Origin: Thiotrichales bacterium
GTDB taxonomy: Bacteria > Pseudomonadota > Gammaproteobacteria > HK1
Assembly: GCA_026709935.1 (NCBI GenBank)
Contig: JAPOSC010000042.1
Coordinates: forward strand, 1-37,444
DNA: 37,444 bases
Direction of reading: 5' to 3'
Position 1 is the first letter of the stretch; every line of letters begins with the position of its first letter. A model generated the notes under the pieces. That model did no database searches. It worked only from the letters and a program-made list of their open reading frames with translations, and was not told where the DNA came from. Shown here one piece after another: positions 1-10,200 of the stretch. Made by a program: the position numbers and the translations under genes.

Positions 1-146
1 TGGAGCTGGGGGTCGTTCTCGGCCAACGGCTTGCCGTCCGAGCTCGGGTAGTCAACCGCGGCCGGAGGAGCGGTGACAGGGGGGACACGGGCGTCGGTGA
101 CGGGAACGCTGGAGGCATCGGCGGAGGGTGCGAAGGGTCCTTGCAT
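1..146 (-). CDS. Uma2-family (DUF820) protein, N-terminal part, runs off the left edge
   Basis: Only the first 48 codons lie in the window; the gene continues beyond position 1. The start at 146 is supported by GAGAGGT six bases upstream. The N-terminus is low-complexity (Ala, Pro, Val, Thr) and leads into Y-P-S-S-D-G-K-P-L-A-E-N-D, which resembles the segment preceding the nuclease-like fold in Uma2/DUF820 proteins. Uma2 proteins are PD-(D/E)XK-related and mostly uncharacterised. The catalytic part is not visible, so the assignment rests on this one motif. A second, complete Uma2 gene lies at 33415-33993. Confidence 0.5.
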   Translation of the reverse strand, partial: MQGPFAPSADASSVPVTDARVPPVTAPPAAVDYPSSDGKPLAENDPQL

Positions 147-622
147 CGGAATACCTCTCGCACCGGCGTGGCGGTGACGGCACCACGGCCGGCGGGGTGA
201 ATGGTGCGGATGACGGTACCACGGGCATGCTCCGGTCCCAAATGGCGATCGCACGGCGTGTTGGCGGTACAGCAGCGGCCCGATAGCGGCCGTACAGGTT
301 GTGGCGGACGCGGGCCACGGATACGAAGGGACAGGGTGCATGGCGGCGGGTGGCCGCACTATGGCACTGAGGCACCCCGTGTGTAGGCGCACGGCTCGAT
401 GCAGAGGGCCCGGCTGCCTTGCGGTTCCGGTTCACGTCAGCACAACCCCCAGGCGCAATCACCGGGCGTAACCCCGGGGTTGACCGGTTCCGGACGCATG
501 GGCAAGGTTCCCGGCCTCGCAGCCAACCCGAAAATTTGGGTGAAATCTTCGGGTTGGCCCGCCCCACCACCACGAACCCGCTCATGCCTCGGCAGCGCAC
601 GCCCCGCCAGCGCGGCGACACG
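147..622. other. Intergenic region between Uma2 fragment and methyltransferase
   Basis: No convincing gene is seen here. The open frames on both strands lack recognisable protein features and overlap each other. The region holds a 12-bp palindrome, AACCCCGGGGTT (470-481), and a strong hairpin at 522-558. It presumably contains the promoter of the plus-strand methyltransferase, but no clear -35/-10 pair was found. Confidence 0.5.
522..558. promoter_or_regulatory. Perfect 11-bp inverted repeat upstream of the methyltransferase
   Basis: GCCAACCCGAA (522-532) is exactly complementary to TTCGGGTTGGC (548-558) across a 15-nt loop. It sits 65 bp before the chosen start at 623. It could be an operator, an attenuator hairpin in the leader, or a terminator for upstream transcription. 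There is no T-run after it. Confidence 0.5.
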
Positions 623-1408
623 ATGGCCTCGAAGGCCGACATCCACGCCCTCTACCAGCAGGCGGTGCAGTGCGTGGAGGCGGAGATCGACTTCGTCGAC
701 GAGACGTTCACGCAGCTTCGGCGACGCAAGGCCAGGCGCCTGCGCGAAGACTTCTGTGGCACCGCCAACGCGGCCTGCGAGTGGATCCGGCGCCGGCGGA
801 CAAACCGGGCCACGGCCGTGGACATCGACGCCGGGGTCCTCGAATGGGGGCGAAGGCACAACGTCGAGCCACTCGGACGATCCGCGTGGCGAATCGAGCT
901 GGTGCACGCCGACGTGCTGGAGGTGGACCGCGACGGCATGGACGCGGTGCTCGCCATGAACTTCAGCTACTGGGTGCTGCAAACCCGCGACGCGTTGCGC
1001 GGCTACTTCGAGCGGGTGCACAGCGCGCTGGTCGACGACGGTGTGTTCTTCCTCGATGCCTACGGCGGGTACGACGCCTTCCGGGAGATGCAGGAGACGA
1101 CGAAGAACGACGGCTTCACCTACGTCTGGGATCAGGCGTGGTACGACCCCATCACCGGCCGCAATCGCTGTCACATCCACTTCCGCTTTCCCGACGGCTC
1201 CCGCATCGAGGACGCGTTCATCTACGAGTGGCGGCTGTGGACCCTGCCCGAAATCCGCGAGGTCCTCGAGGAAGCCGGCTTCCGGGAGGTGACGGTGTAC
1301 TGGCAAGGCGCCGACCGGCGCACCGGCGAGGGCAACGGGGTGTTCACGCCGGCCGAGCACGGCGAGGCCGATCCCGGCTGGATTACCTACATCACCGCCT
1401 TGAAGTAG
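623..1408 (+). CDS. Class I SAM-dependent methyltransferase
   Basis: A 261-residue protein if started at 623; an alternative ATG at 584 adds 13 residues, and neither has a strong ribosome-binding site. The E-D-F-C-G-T segment followed by A-V-D-I-D matches motif I and the acidic loop that bind S-adenosylmethionine in class I enzymes. A-M-N-F-S-Y-W resembles motif IV. The substrate is unknown; the closest general type is small-molecule methyltransferases. The stop is 50 bp before acsA on the same strand, so the two may be cotranscribed. The frame stays open upstream to 419, but that stretch reads as translated intergenic DNA including the hairpin at 522-558. Confidence 0.75.
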   Translation: MASKADIHALYQQAVQCVEAEIDFVDETFTQLRRRKARRLREDFCGTANAACEWIRRRRTNRATAVDIDAGVLEWGRRHNVEPLGRSAWRIELVHADVLEVDRDGMDAVLAMNFSYWVLQTRDALRGYFERVHSALVDDGVFFLDAYGGYDAFREMQETTKNDGFTYVWDQAWYDPITGRNRCHIHFRFPDGSRIEDAFIYEWRLWTLPEIREVLEEAGFREVTVYWQGADRRTGEGNGVFTPAEHGEADPGWITYITALK

Positions 1409-1458
1409 GATTCCCGCCGTACCGACTTCGACCGAGAGCAGGGGCTCCAGGAGGAAAC

Positions 1459-3399
<1,941 letters not shown>

Positions 3400-3435
3400 T
3401 CCGAAGGAACCGGATGCCGGGGAGCGGAGAAGTCC

Positions 3436-4926
3436 ATGACTCGCTCCCCTGACCAGGAGGCGCCGATCGGTTCGACCCCGGTGGCCCGCATGGAGTCGCT
3501 CCTCGCCGCGGTTGACGGAGTCGTCCGGGACGCCCACGTTCAGCAACGGTTCGGCGGCCTCGGCGCGGCGTTTTCTGCCGCGCTCGGATCGTGGATCGAG
3601 CCGTTCGCGGTGGCGCTGCGCGAGGTGGTCCCGACCGCGCATTCGCAGGACGCGGCCCGCGCGGTGGCCGATCTCGCCCGCCTGTGCGGCGAGGGCGCCG
3701 GACAGGCAATGCGCTCGATGGTCGGCGCCGATCCGTCGGCCGGGGTCGCGGGTGCCGGGGCGGGCCCGGACTACGACGCACTCGCAGGAAGCATCGACGA
3801 CGCATTCCGGGGGTTCTGGTCGACTCCCGAATTCGACCGCGTCCGGCGCGCGGCCGCCGCCGCGGTGCTCGACTGGCTGGAGCGCGACCCCGCCGCCGCA
3901 TCGGAGATCGCCCGCGCCCTCGACTCGCCACCGCCGTTCGGACGTGACGCACTCGGGGGCTCGATGCCACCGGCGAAACCGGTTCTGCGCGACGGCAACG
4001 TCACCCTGACCGCATTTCCGGCCGCGGGGCAGTCTCGCGCCTCCGTACTGGCCTCCGTGCTGGTGGTCCCCGGATTCGCCGCCGACTCGCGCCTGTTCGA
4101 CCTCGACCCGGAGCGCTCGGTCGTGCGCACCCTGGCGCGGCACGGGGTCGAAGCCTGGCGGCTTGACTGGGGCCGCGGCGACGAGACGGATCGGCGGCGC
4201 ACCGTGGCGGACCAGCTCGAACGCATCGATCGCGTGGTCGATGCGATGCGCGAAGCCGCGAACGGTCGGCCCCCCGCGCTCGCCGGCCACTTCCACGGCG
4301 GGCTGCTCGCCCTGCTCTACTGTCTGCGGTATCCGGGCAAGGCCGGCGCGCTGGTCACCGTGTCGACGCCGGTCCGGTTCACAGCGGACGACGATGGATT
4401 CGCGGGGTGGCTGCGCGCCTGCGATGGAGAGCGGATCGTCGATGTCTTCGGCAATGTTCCGGGTCCGCTCGTAGCGACCCTGGCCGCGGCGTCATCGCCG
4501 ATGCACTGGTGCGGAGGCGGATTCTTCACCCTGCTGGGCGACCCGGATGCCGCAGCCGCCGCCCGGATCGCGCGGTTCGAGGAGGCCCGCCGCTTTCCCC
4601 CCGCCTTTCCCGGAGAGACGTTCCGCGGGCTCTACCGCGCCCTCTACCGCGACGACGCATTCGCCGCCGATGGCGGCGCGGTCATCGACGGTCATCGTTA
4701 TGCGCTGGCGGGGCTCGACACCCCCCTGCTGAACGTGTTCGCGCGCGAGGACCGAATCGTGCCGCCCGGCGCATCGACCCCCCTCGCCGCATGGGCGGGC
4801 GCCGCCCCGGAGTCGAACCGGGCGCATCCCGGCGGACACCACGACCTGCTGATCGGCGGCCCGGCGCATGCCGAACTGCTGCCCGGCATCGCCGCCTGGC
4901 TGGTCGCTCAGGCTCGGCGGGGTTGA
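3436..4926 (+). CDS. PHA synthase (PhaC)-like alpha/beta hydrolase lacking the nucleophile Cys
   Basis: A 496-residue protein starting 36 bp after acsA, with GGAG before the ATG. The first ~170 residues are an Ala-rich helical region without a recognised motif. The rest is an alpha/beta-hydrolase fold resembling PhaC: V-V-P-G-F (oxyanion loop), W-R-L-D-W-G, a nucleophile elbow, N-V-F-A-R-E-D-R-I-V-P (acid, D439) and P-G-G-H-H-D (His468). In PhaC the elbow is G-x-C-x-G-G. Here it reads G-H-F-H-G-G with Phe286 (TTC at 4291), so the catalytic Cys is absent while Asp and His remain. It may be an inactive paralog with a structural or regulatory role on PHA granules, or a divergent enzyme. The neighbouring phaB and phaR support a PHA link. 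Confidence 0.7.
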   Translation: MTRSPDQEAPIGSTPVARMESLLAAVDGVVRDAHVQQRFGGLGAAFSAALGSWIEPFAVALREVVPTAHSQDAARAVADLARLCGEGAGQAMRSMVGADPSAGVAGAGAGPDYDALAGSIDDAFRGFWSTPEFDRVRRAAAAAVLDWLERDPAAASEIARALDSPPPFGRDALGGSMPPAKPVLRDGNVTLTAFPAAGQSRASVLASVLVVPGFAADSRLFDLDPERSVVRTLARHGVEAWRLDWGRGDETDRRRTVADQLERIDRVVDAMREAANGRPPALAGHFHGGLLALLYCLRYPGKAGALVTVSTPVRFTADDDGFAGWLRACDGERIVDVFGNVPGPLVATLAAASSPMHWCGGGFFTLLGDPDAAAAARIARFEEARRFPPAFPGETFRGLYRALYRDDAFAADGGAVIDGHRYALAGLDTPLLNVFAREDRIVPPGASTPLAAWAGAAPESNRAHPGGHHDLLIGGPAHAELLPGIAAWLVAQARRG

Positions 4927-5065
4927 TCCCCGCGCGCCGCTCTTTCGCGAACAGGGAGCTGATCAGCCCTCGTGCCTCGAGTCCACTGCCGCTTGCTTCA
5001 TCGCCGCCCGCTTGGCCCGGCAAGTTCGGGAGGGCGAGGGGGCAAGCCCCGCAGCGGGGTTCTAA
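4927..5065. other. Intergenic lead-in to the repeat array
   Basis: No gene is seen. A short GC-rich palindrome (CCCCGC-A-GCGGGG, 5047-5059) lies just before the array and could act as a terminator stem for the phaC-like gene, though it has no T-run. Confidence 0.4.
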
Positions 5066-5509
5066 CCCGGAATTTCACCGCAGCCCTCGAACCGGAGTCA
5101 TCCAACGCGTGAGCGGTTCTCCGGCTCCTTGCCGAGAACAAGTGAGAAATGCGCGTCGAGTCGCATATGAAGAAGACGCGCATTCGGCCGCATTTCTCAC
5201 AGGCCCTCGAACCGGAGCCATTCAGGCTTGAGCGGTTCTTCGATCCTTGCCGAGAACTGGTGAGAAATGCGCGTCAAGTCGCATATGAAGAAGACGCGCA
5301 TTCGGCCGCTTTTCTCACAGGCCCTCGAACCGGAGCCATTCAGGCTTGAGCGGTTCTTCGATCCTTGCCGAGAACTGGTGAGAAATGCGCGTCAAGTCGC
5401 ATATGAAGAAGACGCGCATTCGGCCGCATTTCTCACAGGCCCTCGAACCGGAGCCATTCAGGCTTGAGCGGTTCTTCGATCCTTGCCGAGAACTGGTGAA
5501 ATTTCCGGG
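5066..5509. repeat. 118-bp tandem array of a palindromic intergenic repeat
   Basis: Three near-identical 118-bp units (5142-5259, 5260-5377, 5378-5495) are preceded by a more divergent core (5072-5150). Each core begins TTTCTCAC and ends GTGAGAAA, so its ends pair. Cores are joined by a linker that forms a second hairpin, AATGCGCGTC...GACGCGCATT, a perfect 10-bp stem. The whole array is bounded by its own inverted repeat: CCCGGAATTTCAC (5066-5078) and GTGAAATTTCCGGG (5496-5509). Units 2 and 3 differ at only about one position, implying recent amplification. Open frames running through the array are by-products of the repeat. It lies between the convergent phaC-like gene and the DUF6489-like gene and resembles REP/BIME-type elements in design. 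Confidence 0.9.
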
Positions 5510-5527
5510 CTGAGGGTAGCGGGCCGC

Positions 5528-5788
5528 TCAGCCTTCCCGCTTCGGGTCCGCCGCCTGCCCCATCGCCGACATGCTGTTCCAGAACGCGCGCTGCATCGAT
5601 TCCATGCTCTGAAGGTTCGGGGCGATGAACGGGCGCATCATGCTGAGCGGGTCGAATCCTTCCACGCCCGCCCGCATCTGCTCGCGGATCTTCTCGATCA
5701 TCTCCGACTGCAACGACTGCACCTCTGGCAGGCCGAGGAACTCCCGGAGCTCGGCCGGGGTAACGTCCATGGTGACGTTGATCTTCAT
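5528..5788 (-). CDS. Small DUF6489-like protein of the PHA locus
   Basis: An 86-residue protein. The start at 5788 (M-K-I-N-V-T-M-D-V-T) is set by GAGGAAGC upstream; a longer in-frame start at 5851 would run into the repeat copy and lacks support. It resembles small proteins annotated DUF6489, from memory and not checked. The N-terminal half looks like a helix pair (T-P-A-E-L-R-E-F-L-G-L-P). The C-terminal half carries D-P-L-S-M-M-R, then five residues, N-L, five residues, M-Q. PhaR, encoded 1 kb upstream on the same strand, has exactly the same spaced motif. Together with its position after phaB, this suggests a granule-associated or PHA-regulatory partner. The function is unproven. Confidence 0.7.
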   Translation of the reverse strand: MKINVTMDVTPAELREFLGLPEVQSLQSEMIEKIREQMRAGVEGFDPLSMMRPFIAPNLQSMESMQRAFWNSMSAMGQAADPKREG

Positions 5789-5814
5789 GGTCTGCTTCCT
5801 CAAGTCTGGCTCGC

Positions 5815-5893
5815 GTTTCTCACTTGTTCTCGGCAAGGATCGGGGAAACACTCATGCTTGGATGGCTCCGGTTCGAGTTGCAAGCGAGGAATG
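5815..5893 (-). repeat. Dispersed copy of the palindromic repeat core (minus orientation)
   Basis: Read on the minus strand this is recognisably the same core as the array: CTCGAACCGGAGCCATCCAA, then GATCCTTGCCGAGAACAA and GTGAGAAAC at the end. It fills the gap between the phaB stop (5898) and the start of the DUF6489-like gene (5788). The outer stem is degenerate (GCATTCCTCGC versus GTGAGAAAC). Confidence 0.8.
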
Positions 5894-5897
5894 CGGG

Positions 5898-6647
5898 CTA
5901 GTGCATGTGGTGTCCACCGTTGATGCTGTAGTTCGCGCCGGTGATGAAGGCGGCTTCGTCCGAGCAGAGGAATGCGACGAGCGCCGCGATCTCGCCGGTG
6001 TCGCCGAGCCGCCCGACCGGAATCTCCTCCACGATGCGGTCGAGGATTTCCTGCGGCACCGCCTCGACCATCCGCGTGTTCATGTATCCCGGTGATACCG
6101 TGTTGACCGTCACTCCCTTGCGCGCGACCTCCTGCGCAAGCGCCATGGTAAATCCGTGCATGCCCGCCTTGGCGGCGGAGTAGTTGGTCTGGCCGAACTG
6201 GCCCTTGACGCCGTTGAGGGAGGAGATGTTGACGATGCGGCCGAATCCGCGCTGCGTCATGCCGTCGATGACCTGCTTGGTAACGTTGAAGACACTGTCG
6301 AGGTTGGTGGAGAGCACCGCATCCCACTCGTTCTTGTCGAGCTTGCGGAGCGATGCGTCGCGGGTAATCCCCGCGCAGTTGACGAGGATGTCGACCGGGC
6401 CGATCCGGGATTCCGTATCCGCCACCGCCTGCGTACACGAGTCGAAATCGGTCACATCCCCGGGAACCAGCATGATGTCGTGCCCATCTTTCGCGAGCGC
6501 CGCCTGCCAGCCCCGTCCGCCGTCTCCGTTCGTGATCAGCGCGACGTCGAGCGCCGCCACCCTGCAACCCTGTCGTATCAGTCGTTCGCAGATCGACCGA
6601 CCAAGCTCTCCGATCCCGCCGGTCACCAGCGCTACCCGTTTCGGCAT
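5898..6647 (-). CDS. phaB: Acetoacetyl-CoA reductase (NADPH-type, SDR family)
   Basis: A 249-residue classical short-chain dehydrogenase. The cofactor loop is T-G-G-I-G-E-L-G (9-16), followed by N-C-A-G (90-93) and the catalytic S143-Y156-K160. G-V-K-G-Q-F-G-Q-T-N-Y-S is the signature of PhaB rather than FabG. It reduces acetoacetyl-CoA to (R)-3-hydroxybutyryl-CoA for PHA synthesis. The start at 6647 has GGAGG upstream. The gene follows phaR on the same strand after a 135-bp gap that holds a candidate PhaR operator. No phaA thiolase or canonical phaC is in the window. Confidence 0.93.
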   Translation of the reverse strand: MPKRVALVTGGIGELGRSICERLIRQGCRVAALDVALITNGDGGRGWQAALAKDGHDIMLVPGDVTDFDSCTQAVADTESRIGPVDILVNCAGITRDASLRKLDKNEWDAVLSTNLDSVFNVTKQVIDGMTQRGFGRIVNISSLNGVKGQFGQTNYSAAKAGMHGFTMALAQEVARKGVTVNTVSPGYMNTRMVEAVPQEILDRIVEEIPVGRLGDTGEIAALVAFLCSDEAAFITGANYSINGGHHMH

Positions 6648-6714
6648 CCGCCATCCTCCGCCACGCGTTTACCCGTTCGACGTCACGTCGCGCCCGCGTC
6701 ACCCCGGCCGGATG

Positions 6715-6729
6715 TGTTGCGGCGCAACA
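6715..6729. promoter_or_regulatory. Candidate PhaR operator upstream of phaB
   Basis: TGTTGC-GGC-GCAACA is a perfect 15-bp palindrome, 68-82 bp upstream of the phaB start and within the phaR-phaB gap. PhaR proteins of Rhodobacter and Paracoccus are reported to bind TGC-containing inverted repeats of the form CTGC-N3/4-GCAG; this site has the same TGC-N3-GCA centre. The assignment is an inference from pattern and position. Confidence 0.5.
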
Positions 6730-6782
6730 ACGCGAGAATACCAGAAAGCGGATGGCGAATTGTTCGAGGATGGACCTCCGGT

Positions 6783-7295
6783 TCAATCCCGGTCCTCGTC
6801 GCCGGGGAGAGGGCGCTTGCGGCCGGACCGGGTCGGCCGTCCGGGCGGCGGAGTCGTCGCGGCACGGATGAGTCCGTCCTGCATCTCCTGCCAGATCGCG
6901 AGGTTCCGCTCGGTCATCTCGCGCATCATCGACAATGGGTCGTTGTCCATCATCGTCTTCATCCGGTCCTGAACCTGCGTCTGCTGCTCGATGAACAGGT
7001 TCAGGCTGCGTTCGAGATAGCTTGCCATCATGCCCTGCAGCGAATCGCCGTAGGAACGGATGATCTTTTCGAGCACCTGCTCGCTGAACATGGGCTCACC
7101 GTCCGCCTCCCGCTCCATGATGATTTGCAGCAGGATGCTGCGGGTGAGGTCTTCGTTGGTGCGGGCGTCGCGCACCTGGAAGGAAATCTCCTGCAGCACG
7201 AGGAGGCGCACATCCTCGAGGGTGACGTAGCGGCTGACCTTGGTGTCGTACAGCCGCCGGTTGGGATACTTCTTGATGATTCGTGGTTCACTCAC
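6783..7295 (-). CDS. phaR: PhaR, PHA synthesis regulator
   Basis: A 170-residue protein starting with R-I-I-K-K-Y-P-N-R-R-L-Y-D-T, the hallmark of the PhaR DNA-binding domain (about residues 5-65). A PHB-accumulation regulatory domain with helices rich in Met, Glu and Gln follows, and a basic Pro-rich tail ends it. PhaR represses phasin and PHA genes and is titrated off DNA by growing granules. The start is GTG at 7295; the RND pump stop (TGA 7294-7292) overlaps it in a GTGA junction, so phaR may be translationally coupled to an efflux operon. The motif D-P-L-S-M-M-R-x5-N-L-x5-M-Q recurs in the DUF6489-like protein at 5528-5788. Confidence 0.93.
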   Translation of the reverse strand: MSEPRIIKKYPNRRLYDTKVSRYVTLEDVRLLVLQEISFQVRDARTNEDLTRSILLQIIMEREADGEPMFSEQVLEKIIRSYGDSLQGMMASYLERSLNLFIEQQTQVQDRMKTMMDNDPLSMMREMTERNLAIWQEMQDGLIRAATTPPPGRPTRSGRKRPLPGDEDRD

Positions 7296-10200
7296 CCCGG
7301 TTCACCCGAGTGGCCGGACCGGACGGTCGCGCGTGGCGCGATAGTAACCCGGAAGAAGATCGTGTAGACGACAGGGATGAACAGCAGGGTCAGCAGCGTG
7401 GCGAACAGCAGACCGGACATGATGCTGACCGCCATCGTCTCGAACATCGGATCATGGCTCAGCCACAGCGGCATCATGCCGCCGATGGTGGTGGCGGTGG
7501 TCAGGAGAATGGGGCGCAGGCGCTGACGGCAGGCGACGGGCACGGCCTCGGCCGGCGCAAGACCGTTCTGTTCGATCTCGATGTCGATCCGGTCGAGCAG
7601 CACGATGGCGTTGTTGATCACGATGCCGGACAGCGCAATGAGTCCCAGGATGGTGAAGAAGCCGAACACGGAGCCCGTGATCAGCAGCCCGTACGCAACG
7701 CCCACCAGCCCGAGGGGGACCGTCATCAGGATGATGACGGGCTTGCGCAGACTGTTGAACTGGGCGACCAGCAGCAGCAGGATGATCATGCCGACGATGG
7801 GCAGCTTCTTGCCAATGGCCGCATTGGCGTTCCCGGAGGTTTCCGCTTCGCCACCGATTTCAAGGTCGTATCCGCGGGGCCAGGTCGCGGCCTGCGCCTC
7901 GAGCCACGGGATGAACTCGCGGTTGACGTCCGTGGCGGTGACCCCCGGCCGCAAGCGGGCCTGCACTGCAACGGTGCGGTTCCGGTCCCGACGCTTGATG
8001 ATGGCGGGCTGCCAGGCGAGCTCGATGTCCGCCACCTGCTCCAGGGGCACCGTGCCGCCACCCGGTGCGTACACGGGCATGGTCCGCAGCCGGTCGATGT
8101 CCGCCCGGTCCGTCAGACCGGAGCGCATCGTGATGGGGATCAGGCGGTCCGCCTCGCGCAGCCGGCTCAGCTCGATCCCCGACAGGCTGGACCGGAGGGA
8201 AACGGCGATATCGTCATTGGTGACCCCGGCCCGCAGCGCCCGTTCCTGGTCCACGTTGATCAGCAGCTTCTTGGTCCGCAATCCCCAGTCGTCCTTCACC
8301 GCGTCCACACCGGGATGCGCGAGCAGCCAGCTCCGGATCGGAGCGATCAGCGCGTAGATCCGGTCGACATCCTCTCCCCCGACCCGGACTTCGACCGGGT
8401 ACGGAATCGGCACCCCGTTCTCGATCTTGCGAAGCTGGACGTCGAGGTCGGGATGCCGTTCGCGGGCGTAGGACAGAATCCGGGCGATGGTCGGCGGAAT
8501 CACCTCTCGATCGGTGGTGTTGATCAGCAGGTTCACGACCCCCGGGTCGGTGGAGCCGGGATTCAGGCCCAGGGTGTAGCGGGGAGCGCTCTGCCCGATC
8601 CAGGCACTCCAGTTGACGATGACGCCGTCGGGCCGGCCGGCGCCGGCCCGATCTTCGTTCTCGAGCATCAACTCTTCGGCGATGAAGCGGTCGATGTCGG
8701 ACATGACCCGCGCGGTGTGCTCGATCGCGGTGCCCCGGGGAAGCTGCATGGTGCCGTTGACGATCGGATCGATCTTCGGGGGGATGAACACCTTGGGCAC
8801 CCACTGGAGCACCCAGACCGCGCTGGCGAAGACACCGACGGTCAGGGCGAGAAACACCACCCGGTTCTTCAGGGACAGGACGAGCAGGCGGTCGTACGCA
8901 CGATGGAGCATCGAAGACCGGTCCGCGGACGGCCCGGGCTCGCGGCGGATCCGCAGAAAAACGATGGTGAGCAGCGGGATCAGGGACAACGCCAGCAGCC
9001 AGGACGACAGAAGCGCGATGGCGACCACCTTGAAGATGTCCGCGGTGTACTCCCCCAGCGCCGACTCCGCGAGGAAGATCGGCAGGAAGGCCGCGGCGGT
9101 GGTCAGGGACGAGGTCAGCAGCGGAACCGCCATCTCCCGGCCCGCGGCCTCGGCCGCCTCGATGGCGCTCTCGCCCCGCCCGCGGCGCACCAGAATGGAC
9201 TCCGCGACGACCACGGCATTGTCCACCAGCAACCCCAGGGAGATGATCAGCGCCGCCAGGGAAATCTGGTTGATGGTGATGTCGAGCACGCTCATCGTCG
9301 CCAGCGTGGCGAAGATGGTCGCCGGCACCAGCATCCCGACGATCAGCCCCGTGCGCAGGCCGAGAAACAGCAGCATCACCACCACCACGATGCCGATGGC
9401 CTGAAGCAGGTTCGCGAGGAAATTGCCGACTCCGGTGTCCACCACGGTGGATTCCAGGTACACCGGAGTCAGCCGGATACCGAGGGGATAGGCGGCCTCG
9501 AGATGGGGAATCTCCTGCTTCAGGGTCTGGCCGAGGGCCAGAATGTTGCCCCCCTCGCGCAGCGACACCGACAGGATGATGGCGTCGCGTCCGTTGAACC
9601 GCGCGAGCCCGGAGGGCGGGTCCACATAGTCCCGGTAGATGTCCACGATGTCTTCCAGGTGGACGATCCGGTCGCGGCCGGGGATCTGGATGACGGTCCT
9701 GCGCAGGTCTTCGATGGATTCGAAATTGCCGGACGGTTCCAGCGCGATCCGCTCCCGCCCGGTCACCACCTGTCCGCCGCCGCGGACGATGTTGATGCCG
9801 GACAGGACGGCGGAAAGCTGTCGCGGCGACATCCCGATCTCGCGCAGCCGCGCCATGTTGTACTCGACGAAGATCTCCTCCTCCTGGATCCCCTGGAGGG
9901 TCACCTTGGCCACATCGTCGAGATGCAGCAGGCGGTCGCGGATCTCCTTGGCGATGTCGCCGAGCTCGCCGTGGCTGAACCCTTCCCCAGTGAGCGCGTA
10001 CACACTGCCGAAGACGTCGCCGTACTCGTCGTTCACCACCGGGGCGTGAGCACTCTCGGGCAGATCGTCGACCGCCTCCACCTTGCGGCGCAGGTCATCG
10101 AAGATAGGCCGCATGTCGGTGTAGCTTTCCTTGAAGTTGGCGGTCACCCAGGAAAGCCCCGGGCGGGATTCGCTGACGACGTTGTCGAGGGCCGGAATCT

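Noticed and set aside
470..481. 12-bp palindrome as a specific operator
   Set aside because: A short GC palindrome is common by chance at this base composition and has no partner site nearby.
670..1458. Upstream extension of acsA to 909 residues
   Set aside because: The extension is a shadow of the methyltransferase gene; GGAGGAAAC and the conserved Acs N-terminus set the start at 1459.
5149..5467. Two 66-codon ORFs in the repeat array
   Set aside because: They are the same translation of the repeated DNA, with no independent ribosome-binding site and no conserved protein features.
5066..5509. CRISPR array
   Set aside because: The 118-bp units include no variable spacers; units differ by only one or two bases and the structure is palindromic cores plus a fixed linker.
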